Positions 47,050-58,109 of a stretch of DNA of 64,000 nt are shown piece by piece. Location: contig CM056999.1 in the NCBI GenBank assembly GCA_029891345.1, forward strand, positions 29,609,418 through 29,673,417, written 5' to 3'. This stretch comes from Dryococelus australis. Taxonomy: Eukaryota; Arthropoda; Insecta; Phasmatodea; Phasmatidae. The translations under genes were made by a program, and so were the position numbers. Below the pieces are notes generated by a model. It made no database searches. It was not told the DNA's origin and saw only the letters and a list, made by a program, of their open reading frames with translations. The first letter of the stretch is position 1; every line of letters starts with the position of its first letter.

Positions 47050-48338
47050 TAGGGATGGGATCCTCGATACTGTGATACCCTCGATACTTTATAGTATCTA
47101 GTATTGCATGAGAATATCCAAAAGTAATGAATTTTATCACTCATTTTCTCACACAATAATTATGGTATGTGTGTACCATAACTTTTGGAATGTGTACAAT
47201 ACTTTTGAAAAGCATACCATAATTTAACCTGTGTCCTTCTGGCATTTCAATGCACCCATAAAATTTTACCTAGGTCCAATGGTTTGCAAAATATTAACAG
47301 CAACTTTTAAATGGGTATATTAATTATCTTGGCTGGCAGCAAGCATTCCAAAGCTTCCCGCAAGCATTCCAAAAGCCCGTTGCGGTTTGAGATTGGGCAA
47401 AGGGTTTACAAGTTATTAAATTTTAAAAGTACAAGTGTACCATATTATACCATATTTTATTCATAGCATAATATTCACAGAGCTGCGAGCATCTTGAGGT
47501 GTTTTTAGGCAACCCACACATACCACAGTTATGATTTTTGACATTTACTTTTATGGTACATAATTGAGGTACAATAAAAACAGGTAGATAAGCATGAGTG
47601 AGCAACTTGAGTAGTTATTGTACACCCAATATATACCACAATTATATGCTGCACCAAAATTTTTCATTGTTAATTCATTTTTATCGCATTAATCACTTTT
47701 ATGGTATATATTTCAGGTACTTTAATAAAATCAGGTATAAAGTTGTGAGCGAGCGCTGATAGGCACAAGCGAGCAAATTGAGTAGTTATTGTTCATCCCA
47801 CACATACCATAATTATCTGATGCAACTGCATTATTAAATATTCACAAAAATAAATACCATAATTATCTGATACACCTGTCGTGGCCTAGCCTGTAGATTC
47901 CACGGGCTATGTTGCAACTGTATTATTAAAAATTTGCAAAAAATTCCATTATTTCCTTGAAGTCTCAAAATAAAAATACCATTATTTCCTTGAAGTCTCA
48001 AAATAAAAATTAAAAAAACTGCGAAATCGCAAAATAAGTGTGTACTGAGCTATGATTTTCCTCAAAGTTTGATTACAATTTTTACTGTTGAAACATGATT
48101 CTATAGAATCGAAGGAGACTGATGGTTTTTCATTGGTTAAAGACATTTGGGTTACTAGCCATCCACCATTTGTTTCCAGCGTAATGTGGGTTTTTTTATA
48201 TAATTTCAGTGTGTGTCAACGACACTTGTAAAATGAGAAATTTTCTTGGCCAAGTTCTGTGTTTATGACAATTTTAATTTGGTATCGAGAAAAGTATCGT
48301 ATAGAGTATCGAGAAAATGTATTATCGATCCATCCCTA
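47050..48338. mobile_element. hAT-like DNA transposon, 1.3 kb
   Basis: Inverted ends TAGGGATGGGATCCTCGATA (left) and TAGGGATGGATCGATAATAC (right, reverse complement), each followed by further TCGATACT-like repeats. The flanks GTAGATAC (47042-47049) and GTAGAAAC (48339-48346) form an 8 bp target duplication with one mismatch, as in hAT. No transposase frame is present; it is non-autonomous. Confidence 0.85.
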
Positions 48339-48780
48339 GTAGAAACATCAATTATGCATACCGAGAGACTCTTTTGCCATCCTTTTTGAAAAATGGTGCC
48401 CGGTAAGAAAATTGAACATTTTGCCATATTCTCAGAAAAATTCAAATAATATGCACCAAATTTTGCACACCATTAGTGCTACAGAAGGGTGTGTAAACTT
48501 ATATAATATAATTGGTGTGAGACATTTATTTTCAAAATGGTGAGCATGTAAATATTTTGAATAGCTTGTCATAGCTATTAAATAATTCAACCAAATTCAT
48601 CCAAAATTCGTGCTGACAGTATCAATAGAGAACCTCTATTTAGGCCATTTTTGTAATATTGCACCAAATAAGGAAATAAAATTTTTATGCCATCTCTTGG
48701 GGACCAATCAAGCAATTTCAACCAAATTCTTAACACAAGTAACGTTACGGTAGGCCATGTTACTGACTACTATAGTCTGT
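48339..48780 (-). repeat. ~280 bp repeat family, inverted, right part
   Basis: On the minus strand: GTAACATGGCCTACCGTAAC, then ATTGGTCCCCAAGAGATGGC and TTATTTGGTGCAATATTAC, which track 3355-3460 closely. It continues the block cut by the hAT element. Confidence 0.7.
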
Positions 48781-49297
48781 TTTGTCCTAACAAAAAATTC
48801 TCCCAAACTCCATCAACGGAATAACCAATTCTAAGTTTTTAGTATTAAATTGCAACTCACCACATTTCTACGGAGTCACACTTTAGATGCCCCATCTCAC
48901 TGCACACACAATCAGAGCACACTTCACAAACTCTGTGATGACTTACAGCTAATTAACCCGTGAAAACATGCGAAAAGTACACCCAGATTAAGGATAACAC
49001 TGTCGCTAAGCTAAGTACAGCCTACTTAAATCAGTACATAGCGCCTAAAAAATTATAATTAATAAAATCAAGAACTGCTATACACAACTCAATGTAAAAT
49101 GCTCATACTGCCGAACAAGCATCACATGTGGTCAAGTTAGATATCCGTGCAGAACTCGGGTCATCAGAGACATTCATGATTTTCCACAGTTTTCAATAGT
49201 TTAGGTACAGGCAGCAGGTGCATGGTGTTGTATTCTAGCACAGTAAGTGCAGTCCCTATAAAATTTGTATTATTCTATAAAGTATTTTCCTTTCCAG
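48781..49297 (+). other. Copine intron end
   Basis: No gene seen. The last bases form a pyrimidine-rich acceptor (TTTTCCTTTCCAG) before the exon at 49298. Confidence 0.55.
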
Positions 49298-49586
49298 GTC
49301 TGATCCATTTATGGAACTCTCTAAAGCTGGTGAAGATGGGGAGTACCGGGTCGTGTTCAGGACGGAAGTGATCAAGTGGACATTGAATCCAAACTGGAAA
49401 ACTTTTATCCTTCCAGTTCGCTCATTGTGTGGAGGGGACATGGAACGGTCCATCAAAGTAACCTGTTTTGATTGGAATCGCAATGGGAGTCATAGCTTCA
49501 TTGGTGAATTTTTTGTGACGCTAAAAGAACTAAGTCAGGGACCAGGTTCAGACAACATTTACCAACTCATCCACCCAGAAAAACAG
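49298..49586 (+). CDS. Copine exon: C2B domain
   Basis: A 289 bp exon with acceptor TTTCCAG and donor CAG|GTACAC. Joined to the previous exon it completes loop 1 as R-S-D-P-F-M-E-L. It continues with GEYRVVFRTEVIKWTLNPNW, FILPVRSLCGGDMERSIKV and CFDWNRNGSHSFIGEFFVTL, and ends near IYQLIHPEKQ. RTEV-x4-LNP-W and SLC-GD are copine C2B hallmarks. The third loop reads D-W-N-x5-S where copines normally have D-x-D-x5-D, so two calcium ligands appear replaced. The next exon (linker and A domain) was not found before the end of the window. Confidence 0.93.
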
Positions 49587-49862
49587 GTACACACTGCCTT
49601 CAAATTTAATATGTGTGCTTATATTGCCTACAGGGCTGTAGTTATATAATGAAAAATTGCATGTTAGATGGTAGTATTTATCAGTGTGTTGTGAATGTTG
49701 TGATGAGGTGTTCTTAAAGGCTTTTTTAGTATTTCATGCCAATTCTCTTCAGGTAGGTGTTAGAGGGAATTTAGTTGCGAGCTGTGCAATTTTCCTTTCA
49801 CAGGTTCCCCAATCACAGGGGTTTTATGTTTTAATAGTTGCTTCATTCATTACTGTGGTGCA
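49587..49862 (+). other. Copine intron before element E
   Basis: Starts with the GTACAC donor; no other feature seen. Element E begins at 49863. Confidence 0.5.
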
Positions 49863-51829
49863 TGACGTCTTTTCAACAATGATAAACAACTTCTCCTCAT
49901 CAGTGAGCAAGCCTTGCCGCTCAAGTTCCACTGAGTTTTTTTCATTGTTGTCACGCACCACGAGACGCAAGATTGTACTGTCTACTACGGCTCATGGACA
50001 GACGCTTCAGCTGAAGATTGTACTGTTCACTGGCCAAGCCACCGAGGCTATGTATCCAAGGCACTCGAGTATCACAGCACACTGCCAGATGGTTCTACCA
50101 GCACGTTTAGCCGCATCTTGATATGCAAGCTGGCCAGTGACGTTATACCTTGCGGAAGCTATGCTACAGCTACCCCCTCTTCTACGACCACCCCTATCCA
50201 GCTTACTGGAGAGGAAACACCAACCAGAGTATAAATAGCGGGCTGCTGCTCTTAAATGCCAGTCTATCCTGGACCTTCACCGCATTGTGCCAAATGGTCC
50301 CAACTGAACAAGTGACTCTGTCTTGACGAGTCTTAATTATCTGTACCGCATTCTCTGCAGGAGAACTTGACCAGCCTGCTCGTTAGCTCCAGCTTGCCGG
50401 TTCCTTCACCACATTCATGCTGAAGGACTAACCTCTCCTTGGTGTGCACCGCAACTTGTTGCTTGAGATATCTTTCTACCAGCCTGTCTTCACCGCACCC
50501 TGTGCCAAAGATCCTTACCATCGCCAATGTCGTCCACACACCAGTTTAAGTTAGTTTCATTATGCTAGTCTACCCTGCTATTGTTAGTAGTGTAGGTTTA
50601 GCTTCCGTAAGCTCTTATTGACCTTAGGAGGTAGTGCGACACCACCCTGTTTATTCCCGTAAGAAGGAATAAACAGGCTGTTTGCCAACTCAAGGGTATC
50701 TTTCCCATAGTATTAATTCTACTAGTGGATGCCATGTCCGTACAAGGGATTGTAGGTGACCAGGGAAGTTACCTAAATAGCCCAATACACCAATAGAGTA
50801 CCCACAGGCACATTGGACGGCCACTCTTTCTTGCACCACAGTGTACAGAAAGGTAGAGCACCGACACAAGGTACTCTGTCTTTGGGGTCAGCTTGCCTGC
50901 TCAGTGGCTACTCTCTCCACCACATCTACGGTGCTGGAGTTAGTGTTCCCTGAGTTGGGGGAGACTGTTCCTCCTGGGACACTCACCCACGTACTGGGAC
51001 TGTCTGCCAGTGAAACCTATCTCTTAATACTCACTGCATTCCGATGCCGAGTACTGGATAGAGGTACTGCACTCGGTTGACAGACACTCCACGTGACTGT
51101 ACACAAGTATAGGACAACATACCACCTGCTGTCTTTTCACGGACATGATAGTGTGACTGTCCAAAAGCCTGACTCCCATCAGAGTAGTATCTGAGAGAAG
51201 GTTAGACGGGTGCTCACTGCCTCTGGGCATCTGCAGGAGCTGAACCCCCACATGGCTATACTTGCAAAACTCTCATCGAGAGATCAAGCCCAGGCATTGA
51301 GCCACCTGCAGAGACAGTAAACACCATAGATCCCCAAGATCCTCTTTGCAGTTCCTATTCGTCTGAGCGAGGAATCACACCCAGTGTTTGTAGCGTACTT
51401 GAGTGGACAGGATAAGTCCTTGGGAATAGCCAATCCACGCTTTTGGGGAATTGAGCCAGCAGAACCAATACTTACGACCAGCCAGCGGAACCAATTCCTA
51501 TGACCAAGACAAACTATGAGTCCCTGCACACCGACCTCACCAGTTCGAGCTCTAGTCAGACAGAATTGGCACATGTTAAGCAGCCTCCACGGGTTGTGTG
51601 TCACCAAGTTATACTGCCCAGGACCAATTCACTGAAATGCAAAATCACTCTCATGGAACCTGATTTAGTACCATGCTGTAAAGCTACCAGGCCAGTCCTT
51701 TACGCTGGACGTGCCCCAGTAACCCCACGCCACCAGGTGCGCGTAACCTAGCATTCAACAAAGTACTTTTGGATGTGGTGACGTTCCTCCACCAACCTCA
51801 GGGCATCATGTGTCAAGAAACTGTCTTTC
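49863..51829 (+). repeat. Element E 5' LTR (long form)
   Basis: Starts TGACGTCTTTTCAACAATG. It has a TATA box (TATAAATA, 50230-50237) and ends just before the PBS. Compared with the 3' LTR it carries about 590 extra bp (about 50291-50879), in which a TTCACCGCA...GTGCCAAA phrase is repeated (50277 and about 50490). Bases about 51262-51690 are virtually identical to the other LTR while both flanks are clearly diverged. Confidence 0.85.
50230..50237 (+). promoter_or_regulatory. TATA box of element E 5' LTR
   Basis: TATAAATA inside the phrase AGAGTATAAATAGCGGG, kept in the 3' LTR at 57108-57115. Conservation between diverged LTRs suggests it is the Pol II promoter. Confidence 0.7.
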
Positions 51830-51845
51830 TGGTGCCCAGTGTGGG
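51830..51845 (+). promoter_or_regulatory. Element E primer binding site
   Basis: TGGTGCCCAGTGTGGG begins where the LTR similarity ends. It starts with TGG, as expected for pairing with a tRNA 3' CCA. Confidence 0.7.
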
Positions 51846-51916
51846 AAAAACACCTTAATTAAGTTGGACCAGGTTAGCTCAACCCTACTAATTGCAGCAC
51901 GGACTTCCGGGAGTCC

Positions 51917-53760
51917 ATGAAACTCCATGTGGCACTCAACCAGCAAGCAATAGGGTCCGAAACCGTCATGAGTGAGCACGAGCCTGTTGGCACAGTTGCA
52001 ACTGCAACTGTACATAGCCGCTGTTCAAAGCTATACTGCCCTGGCACAGGGAGACACAGAATCAATTGTGCCCATTGTCAACAGTGGTTCCACTATACCT
52101 GCCTTGGCTGGGCAGATGAATCACGCTACACCGACAGTCTCAAATACAGATGCGATGAATGTAGAACCCATCAGACCACATTTTGCAATTGGATTACCTG
52201 CCCGGGGCATGGTACCCACAGAATGGGCTGCATACTGTGTTGGGAAACATAACACCACGGGTGTATCGGTTGGCCAGATGAGCGAATTACCGACCAGGAA
52301 TGTGGTCTATATAGTGTGAAGTTTGTTGACGGGTGCCGAGTACAGACCACTCAATCCAGGACCGGTCTCCCACACAAGCACAGCTAGATATATGAGAGAG
52401 CCTTAATTACAGGAATTTTTTGGACATCCTCATGAGGACCCAGTAGTGTTCACGGCCGAATGTGAGAGAGCGTTTGACACTCACAAGACACCCAAAAAGC
52501 ATTGGGTCTCACGAGCACAAAACAATCAAGGGCAAAATCCGAGAATGGTGATAGAAGTTTGGGGAATTTATTTATCAATAGAGCCAACTCAGTAACCATC
52601 TTGCCAACAATTCACTGGCGAGGAGGTACTGGTATTCCTCATGACAGAGTTATACAGCCGTGCGCCAACACCGGGCAAGGAAGCTGAGATTTTTGTCCGC
52701 CACAAGGAACAGATCTACAAACAAATATTCCCCTGTGGATGCAAAGAAAGCTGTGCAAGGAATGTAACATGCCTATTGTTGACAAAAATTAAAAACTTTC
52801 TGCAATTCCCGAAGCTACGAAGAATGGACAAAATGATCGAGAGAGCATAGGAGACAGAGAGAAATTTTCACGAGCAGGATGAGATTGATCGCAAACAGTG
52901 AGGTAGGGGGAAGGAAGAAGTGAGAGTGACTTGGAGCACATCCTTCCCTACTCCCCCAGCGCACTCATTCATAAACATCCTGCTGCCACACTTCTCTGCT
53001 ATGCAGGTCATGAGGGAGCGGGGAGAAGGGAAGCAAACAAGGTCGCACCGCCCCTTCCTCAAGGTACCAAGCTACCTAAATGATGGTTATGCCCCAAGAC
53101 GCATATTTACTGCGACTGCCCCGAAAAGCCAGCCGGCTTTAAGTGGAATAAAGAATACAGCCTTTCACCTCAACCGACTAAGTGAGAAGCAAAAGTAGAG
53201 CCCCAACATATAACTTAGAACACTGACCTTTCGACCTCAAACCCCACCATAAAGGTCAACAAAACCTATACAACTGTTACAATTACAGATAACGGAAGAC
53301 CGGCAGTCCCCAAATCTACCAACAAAGAATATAAGCCATGCCCGAAGAGCCCAATGACGTGTGCGGCTTCGACTTCAAGAAGCCCCATACAGAGGACAAG
53401 TATGGCCCTTCCACACAAGTCTTCTCAAATCAGAAGTATACTCTGTTACCTCTGTTATCTCTGAATCTGAAATGCTGCACAATGTAGAAGAGCCTGAAAT
53501 CTATGTCACTCCAGAAGAAGAATGATCACTGCAACCTAGGGAGCGAGCTGATTGAAAGCAAACCAGCCAGAGAATCACCTACTCCGCGTCTATGCAGGTG
53601 GAATTCCCTAAACTGCAAGCCAAAGAATCTGTATGGATGCTGCCTTCAATGCCTACAGAATTCAAAAGGAAGTTTGCTAACCAACCCGGGAAATGGATTC
53701 CAGAATGAGTGAATTGTCTTGGCAAAGTCCTTTGGATAGTGATCCAAGCCTCTAACGATA
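51917..53760 (+). pseudogene. Element E Gag-position ORF with tandem PHD-type fingers
   Basis: The frame 51917-52252 encodes, at residues 36-82, C-x4-C-x9-C-x2-C-x4-H-x2-C-x16-C-x2-C (CSKLYC, CAHCQQWFHYTC, CDEC), a PHD pattern complete with the aromatic WFHYTC core. A second finger starts at once (CNWITC, CILC) but is broken by TAA at 52250-52252; in the same frame HHGC and IGWPDERITD continue, mirroring LGWADESRYTDS of the first, so the pair arose by duplication. Gag-like helical sequence follows at 52640-52850 (AEIFVRHKEQIYKQIFP) and a Cys cluster near 53095-53125. No CCHC knuckle was seen. Function of the fingers is unknown. Confidence 0.6.
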
Positions 53761-54950
53761 GAGATCCAAGCCTTGAACAGCCTCATCTAAGCTCCATTAC
53801 AAAGAGGATTTAAGACTCAAAATGCTGTCGAGCAGACAGCACCCCTGAAAACATCACCTCGGCCGGTAACTCCAGCGCCACCAGCTCCAGCGAGTCAACT
53901 CAGTGAGTCAACTCAGTGAGAAGACTGCAGCGCCGGATGTCATCACAGCCGCTGCCGGACCGCTGCCCCCCCACGAGCAAGGCACATGCCAGAACTGCCA
54001 GTCAACACGAGGCCTTTCTCAAAGCTGTCGTTCAGCTTGTACCATCAGTCGCTATCTCCCCGGATTGCACTGTCACCCTGTTGGCCGAATCGTTACTCAA
54101 CGCAGAGGCCTCCAGCTTTGAGGTCTTGGTGTCCCCCAGCACCGAGGCAGTCTCCCAGGCCCTACTCCATGGACATGGAGGACCACCGATAGGTGCTGTC
54201 ATGACGAAGGTCACTACCCGACCTCTGACTCAGGTATCTCCAGTCAGAGGAGCAGGCAAAGAGGTCCCCTCACTGCTCAACATGACTGACGTGGTCACAA
54301 TGCCGCCCGATGTCATGGCCATTCGCATGGTCACTCTTCCCGGACGAGGGAGATCCCACGATGAGTGTACAGCCGGAGGGGGAGCACAAGATGGTCAGAT
54401 GAGGGAAGAAGAGGATCCACAGCGAACCTGCCATAGAGCGCAAGGTCATTGTCTGAACCTCGGCTATGGAATGTGCATCCGATGAAGTGGTAGCACCAGC
54501 AGAACCACCACTCCTGCCAACAATGCAGACAACAGCACGGGTGGTAGTGACAGAGGGTAGGCGATGTAGTCTCCAGACTACCCCTGATGGCAACGGAGCC
54601 TTCCCTCACCAGGACCAACAGAACCAAACTGGGGGTCACTGCCTGGCTTTCATCTCTGGTCCTAACAACTGAGGGGGTAGGCCACGCAGCCTTCAGATTA
54701 CTCCTGATGGCACCGCATATCTCCAATGAGCCCGGCGAGGCAGCCGCAGCTCATCCTCCAGCACCTAGAAGTCAGCCCTCAACCACTGCTAGGGATGGTC
54801 ACTCCATAACGGCCGACCTTCCATGTCGAGTGCTGCCACCCCGCGCCTGCCATGCCAACTCAGTATCGGGCAGATACCGAGACGCTCTCTGGAGGCCACC
54901 TGTACGCTTCATCTGGCTGAATCTGCAGTATGAACTGCCACGTTAGCGAG
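53761..54950 (+). pseudogene. Pro/Ser/Thr-rich region of element E
   Basis: GC-rich sequence with several overlapping + frames, the longest being 53916-54485 (189 codons; VAISPDCTVTLLAESLLNAE). Low complexity, with similar phrases repeated (a CAGAACCA... segment and 'gtaggc.a.g.agtct.cagactac.cctgatggca' near 54556 and 54676). No domain recognised. Possibly the degenerate C-terminal part of Gag or a linker. Confidence 0.35.
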
Positions 54951-56718
54951 GGTGACCACTGAAGACAAAGAGAACGCAGAAAACAGTGTATCAAAGTGCC
55001 ACGCACAAATAAACTAATAGACTGATAGCAGTTATTACGTTATCCCACCTTTTCTAATTAATAAACATGTACCACAGACATATGCCTTTCAGTCAACAGT
55101 GCAGTTACGTAAATTATAAACATTTTTATGGACACTTAACTTTAGCACAATACTCGCATCAAGAAAGTTTTCTTAAAGGAACTCGCCTTTTTGTAGCTGT
55201 ATCAGCTGCTCTTATCTCTTCTTAATTACGTAACTTACCAATGTGTTAATACCCTGTTAATTGCCATGTAGAGTTTTTACGTGAACACTTTGGACATGTT
55301 GGTGACAATGCCATGTATTAGGAAGTGTGTGATGAAATGATGTCACGTGTGTAAACACATTGGAGATGCTGTATTTCTCGCTGAAAAGAAAATGGACACA
55401 AACTTGAAAAATTTCTGCGTATTTAGACAGTAGTTTCAAAGACTTAAAAATTTCAACATACATTCTTTGTATAGAATCACCTTAAGTGAATGTAAATATC
55501 TTCTTCATTTTGTGTAGAATCAATTTGCACCTTTCCTATATTTCAAAACAAATTTAAATTCAACTTAATAATGAAAATAATTTTGTATTTTAACAACTCA
55601 CTCTTGTTTTGTGTAGAATCACTTCAAGAAACCTCAAACCTTACTGATTATGTTGTTTGTAAATAATCAAAACAATTCTTTTCTAAATAACACATGTCGT
55701 ATTGCGCAGAGTCACCTTAGACATCCCAAACCTAATAGAGACATTCTTAACCAGACCAAAGGTTATGACAAAATTGGCATAGTGTATATAATTACCAGTG
55801 ACTTGTGTTTTCAAAGGTATACTTCAGGTGTCTATCCTATTTGATGTATAGTGGTGTTCGCACGTATTGTTTGTTAGTTAATTTCATTGCCATAATACTC
55901 GTTTGCAATGCTTAGCAGTCTGCTGAGACCGTGGAAGCTCAGATTGACTAATCCCTTAAGCTTTCTCGTACACAAGTTATATTCCTGCTGTGCGACATGT
56001 AGGAGACCCGGGTAGAAGTCACTCTTTATTTTCTGCACCAGGGGGCTGCAGCAGGATAAGTAGCTGACACAAGTCCTAAGAGAGGAGCTTTCGGAAATTT
56101 TTATAATTTAATTTAAGATTAATTACAATAATTACAATCATAATATGTTTCTCCCCAAGGGTCGATTTTTATTCTGTGTGCTGTCCACTATGTCTTTGCA
56201 TTCTTTACACAGGTTCAACTCTGTAACATTTTATTGTACGTACCCAAGCCTTAACACTTGTTTTGTAGGGCGGCACACATTAAAAAAGAAGGGTTCGTGA
56301 GCATTTCCGACATTGGATATTCCCCTTGCGACATGACCTTACACAACCCAAGAAGAGATCATGAAAAAGCGAAGATACCGAGCATCGTTTTGCAGCTTGG
56401 CACAGCTGCAAACTAAGGAGGAGAGAGAGAGAACACCAGTTCACCATGTAATGGAGCGATACAGAGATGTCTAGACCAGCCAGCGTTTCGAAGAAAGCAA
56501 ATAAAAGAGCCATGCACCCCCTGCGGCCATGACCTTCAAGCCCAGCTGACTTTGCCGCTCAAGGTTGAGCACAGAGCAGAGAAATATGCACAGAACAGAG
56601 GCAACTGCATAAGCCAACTGGGAGAGAAACAAATTGTTCTTGAGGGGGACAGTGCTACATTCCTTCAAAATAATTTCTTTCTCGTCTCGTTGCTTCACAG
56701 ATGAGTATTCGTCACAAC
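54951..56718 (+). other. Element E 3' internal region
   Basis: AT-rich then mixed sequence; no gene supported. TTTTGTGTAGAATCA phrases recur near 55450-55710, suggesting short decayed repeats. Confidence 0.45.
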
Positions 56719-56728
56719 GGAGAGGGGG
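56719..56728 (+). promoter_or_regulatory. Element E polypurine tract
   Basis: GGAGAGGGGG lies 12 bases before the start of the 3' LTR, consistent with plus-strand priming. Confidence 0.65.
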
Positions 56729-56740
56729 CAAATTGACGCA

Positions 56741-58109
56741 TGACGTCTTTTTAACAATGATTAAACAACTTCGCCTTATCAGTGAGCTATCCTTGCTGCT
56801 CAATTTCCACGGAGTTTTCATTGTTGCTACACATCACGAGATGCAAGATTGTACTGTCTACTACAGATCATGGACTGATGCTCCAGCCTGAAGATTGTAC
56901 TATTCACCGGTAGAGCCACCAAGGCTATACATCCAAGGCACTCCAGTACCACAGCACGCTGCTAGATGGCTCTACCAGTATGTTCATCCGCATCTCGATC
57001 TCCAAGCCGGCCGGTGACATCACACCTTGAGGAAGCTATACTACAGCTACCCTCTCTCCAACGACCACCCTTATCAAGCTGACTGGAGGGGAAACACCAA
57101 TCAGAGTATAAATAGCGGGCCACAGCCCTTAAACACCAGTCTGTCCCGGGCCTTCACTGCATTCTGTTGGGGTCAACTTGCCTGCTTAGCGACTACTCTC
57201 TCCAACATGCCCACGGTGGCGGAGTTAGTGTTCCCTGAGTTGGGGGAGACTGTTTCTCCTGGAACACTCACCCACGTACTGGGACTGTCCGCCAGTGAAA
57301 CCTATCTCTCAATTCTCACTGCGTTCTGATGCCGAATACTGGGATAGAGGTACTGTACTTGGTTGACAGACACTGCACGTGGCTGTACACAAGTATAAGA
57401 CAACATGCCACCTGTTGTCTTTTCACGGACATGAGAGGGTGACTGTCCAAATGCCCTACTCCCGTCTGAGTGGTATCCGGGAGAAGGTTAAGACAGGTGC
57501 TCACTGCCTCTGGGCATCTACAGGAGTTAACTCCCACCTGGCCATACTCGCGAAACTCTCATCGAGAGATCAAGCCCAGGCATTGAGCCACCTGCAGAGA
57601 CAGTAAACACCATAGATCCCCAAGATCCTCTTTGCAGTTCCTATTCGTCTGAGCGAGGAATCACACCCAGTGTTTGTAGCGTACTTGAGTGGACAGGATA
57701 AGTCCTTGGGAATAGCCAATCCACGCTTTTGGGGAATTGAGCCAGCAGAACCAATACTTACGACCAGCCAGCGGAACCAATTCCTATGACCAAGACAAAC
57801 TATGAGTCCCTGCACACCGACCTCACCAGTTCGAGCTCTAGTCAGACAGAATTGGCACATGTTAAGCAGCCTCCACGGGTTGCGTGTCACCAAGTTATAC
57901 TGCCCAGGACCAATTCACTGAAATGCAAAATCACTCTCATGGAACCTGATTTAGTACCATGCTGTAAAGCTACCAGGTCAGTCATTTACATTGGACGTGC
58001 CTCAGTAACCCACGCCACCATGTGCGCCTGACCTACCATCCAAAAAAGTACTTTTGGATGTGGTGATGTTCGTCCACCAACCTCAGGATATCGTGCATCA
58101 ACTGGCTGT
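56741..58109 (+). repeat. Element E 3' LTR (short form)
   Basis: Same start TGACGTCTTTTTAACAATG, TATA box at 57108-57115 and end as the 5' LTR, but lacks the ~590 bp segment: ACTGCATTCTGTTGGGGTC joins directly. The ORF at 57570-57893 is the same as 51284-51607 except one residue because of the near-identical tract; it is not a gene. Confidence 0.85.

Larger units (their letters stand above)
49863..58109 (+). mobile_element. LTR element E, no recognisable pol
   Basis: Direct LTRs (49863-51829; 56741-58109) enclose 4.9 kb with a PBS, a PHD-finger Gag-like ORF, Pro/Ser-rich sequence and a polypurine tract. No protease, RT, RNase H or integrase motif could be found in any + frame, so it is probably non-autonomous and mobilised in trans. 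It inserted in a copine intron, same orientation as the gene. The superfamily (Ty3, BEL or other) is unresolved; the PBS form is compatible with Ty3 or BEL. Confidence 0.8.

Noticed and set aside
51284-51607. Conserved 107-residue minus-strand ORF also present at 57570-57893
   Set aside because: Conservation is explained by both copies lying in the LTRs of element E, antisense to its promoter; no domain seen.
53916-54485. 189-residue + ORF in element E as an independent host gene
   Set aside because: Low-complexity Pro/Ser/Thr-rich, GC-rich and inside LTR element E; no domain or splice signals.
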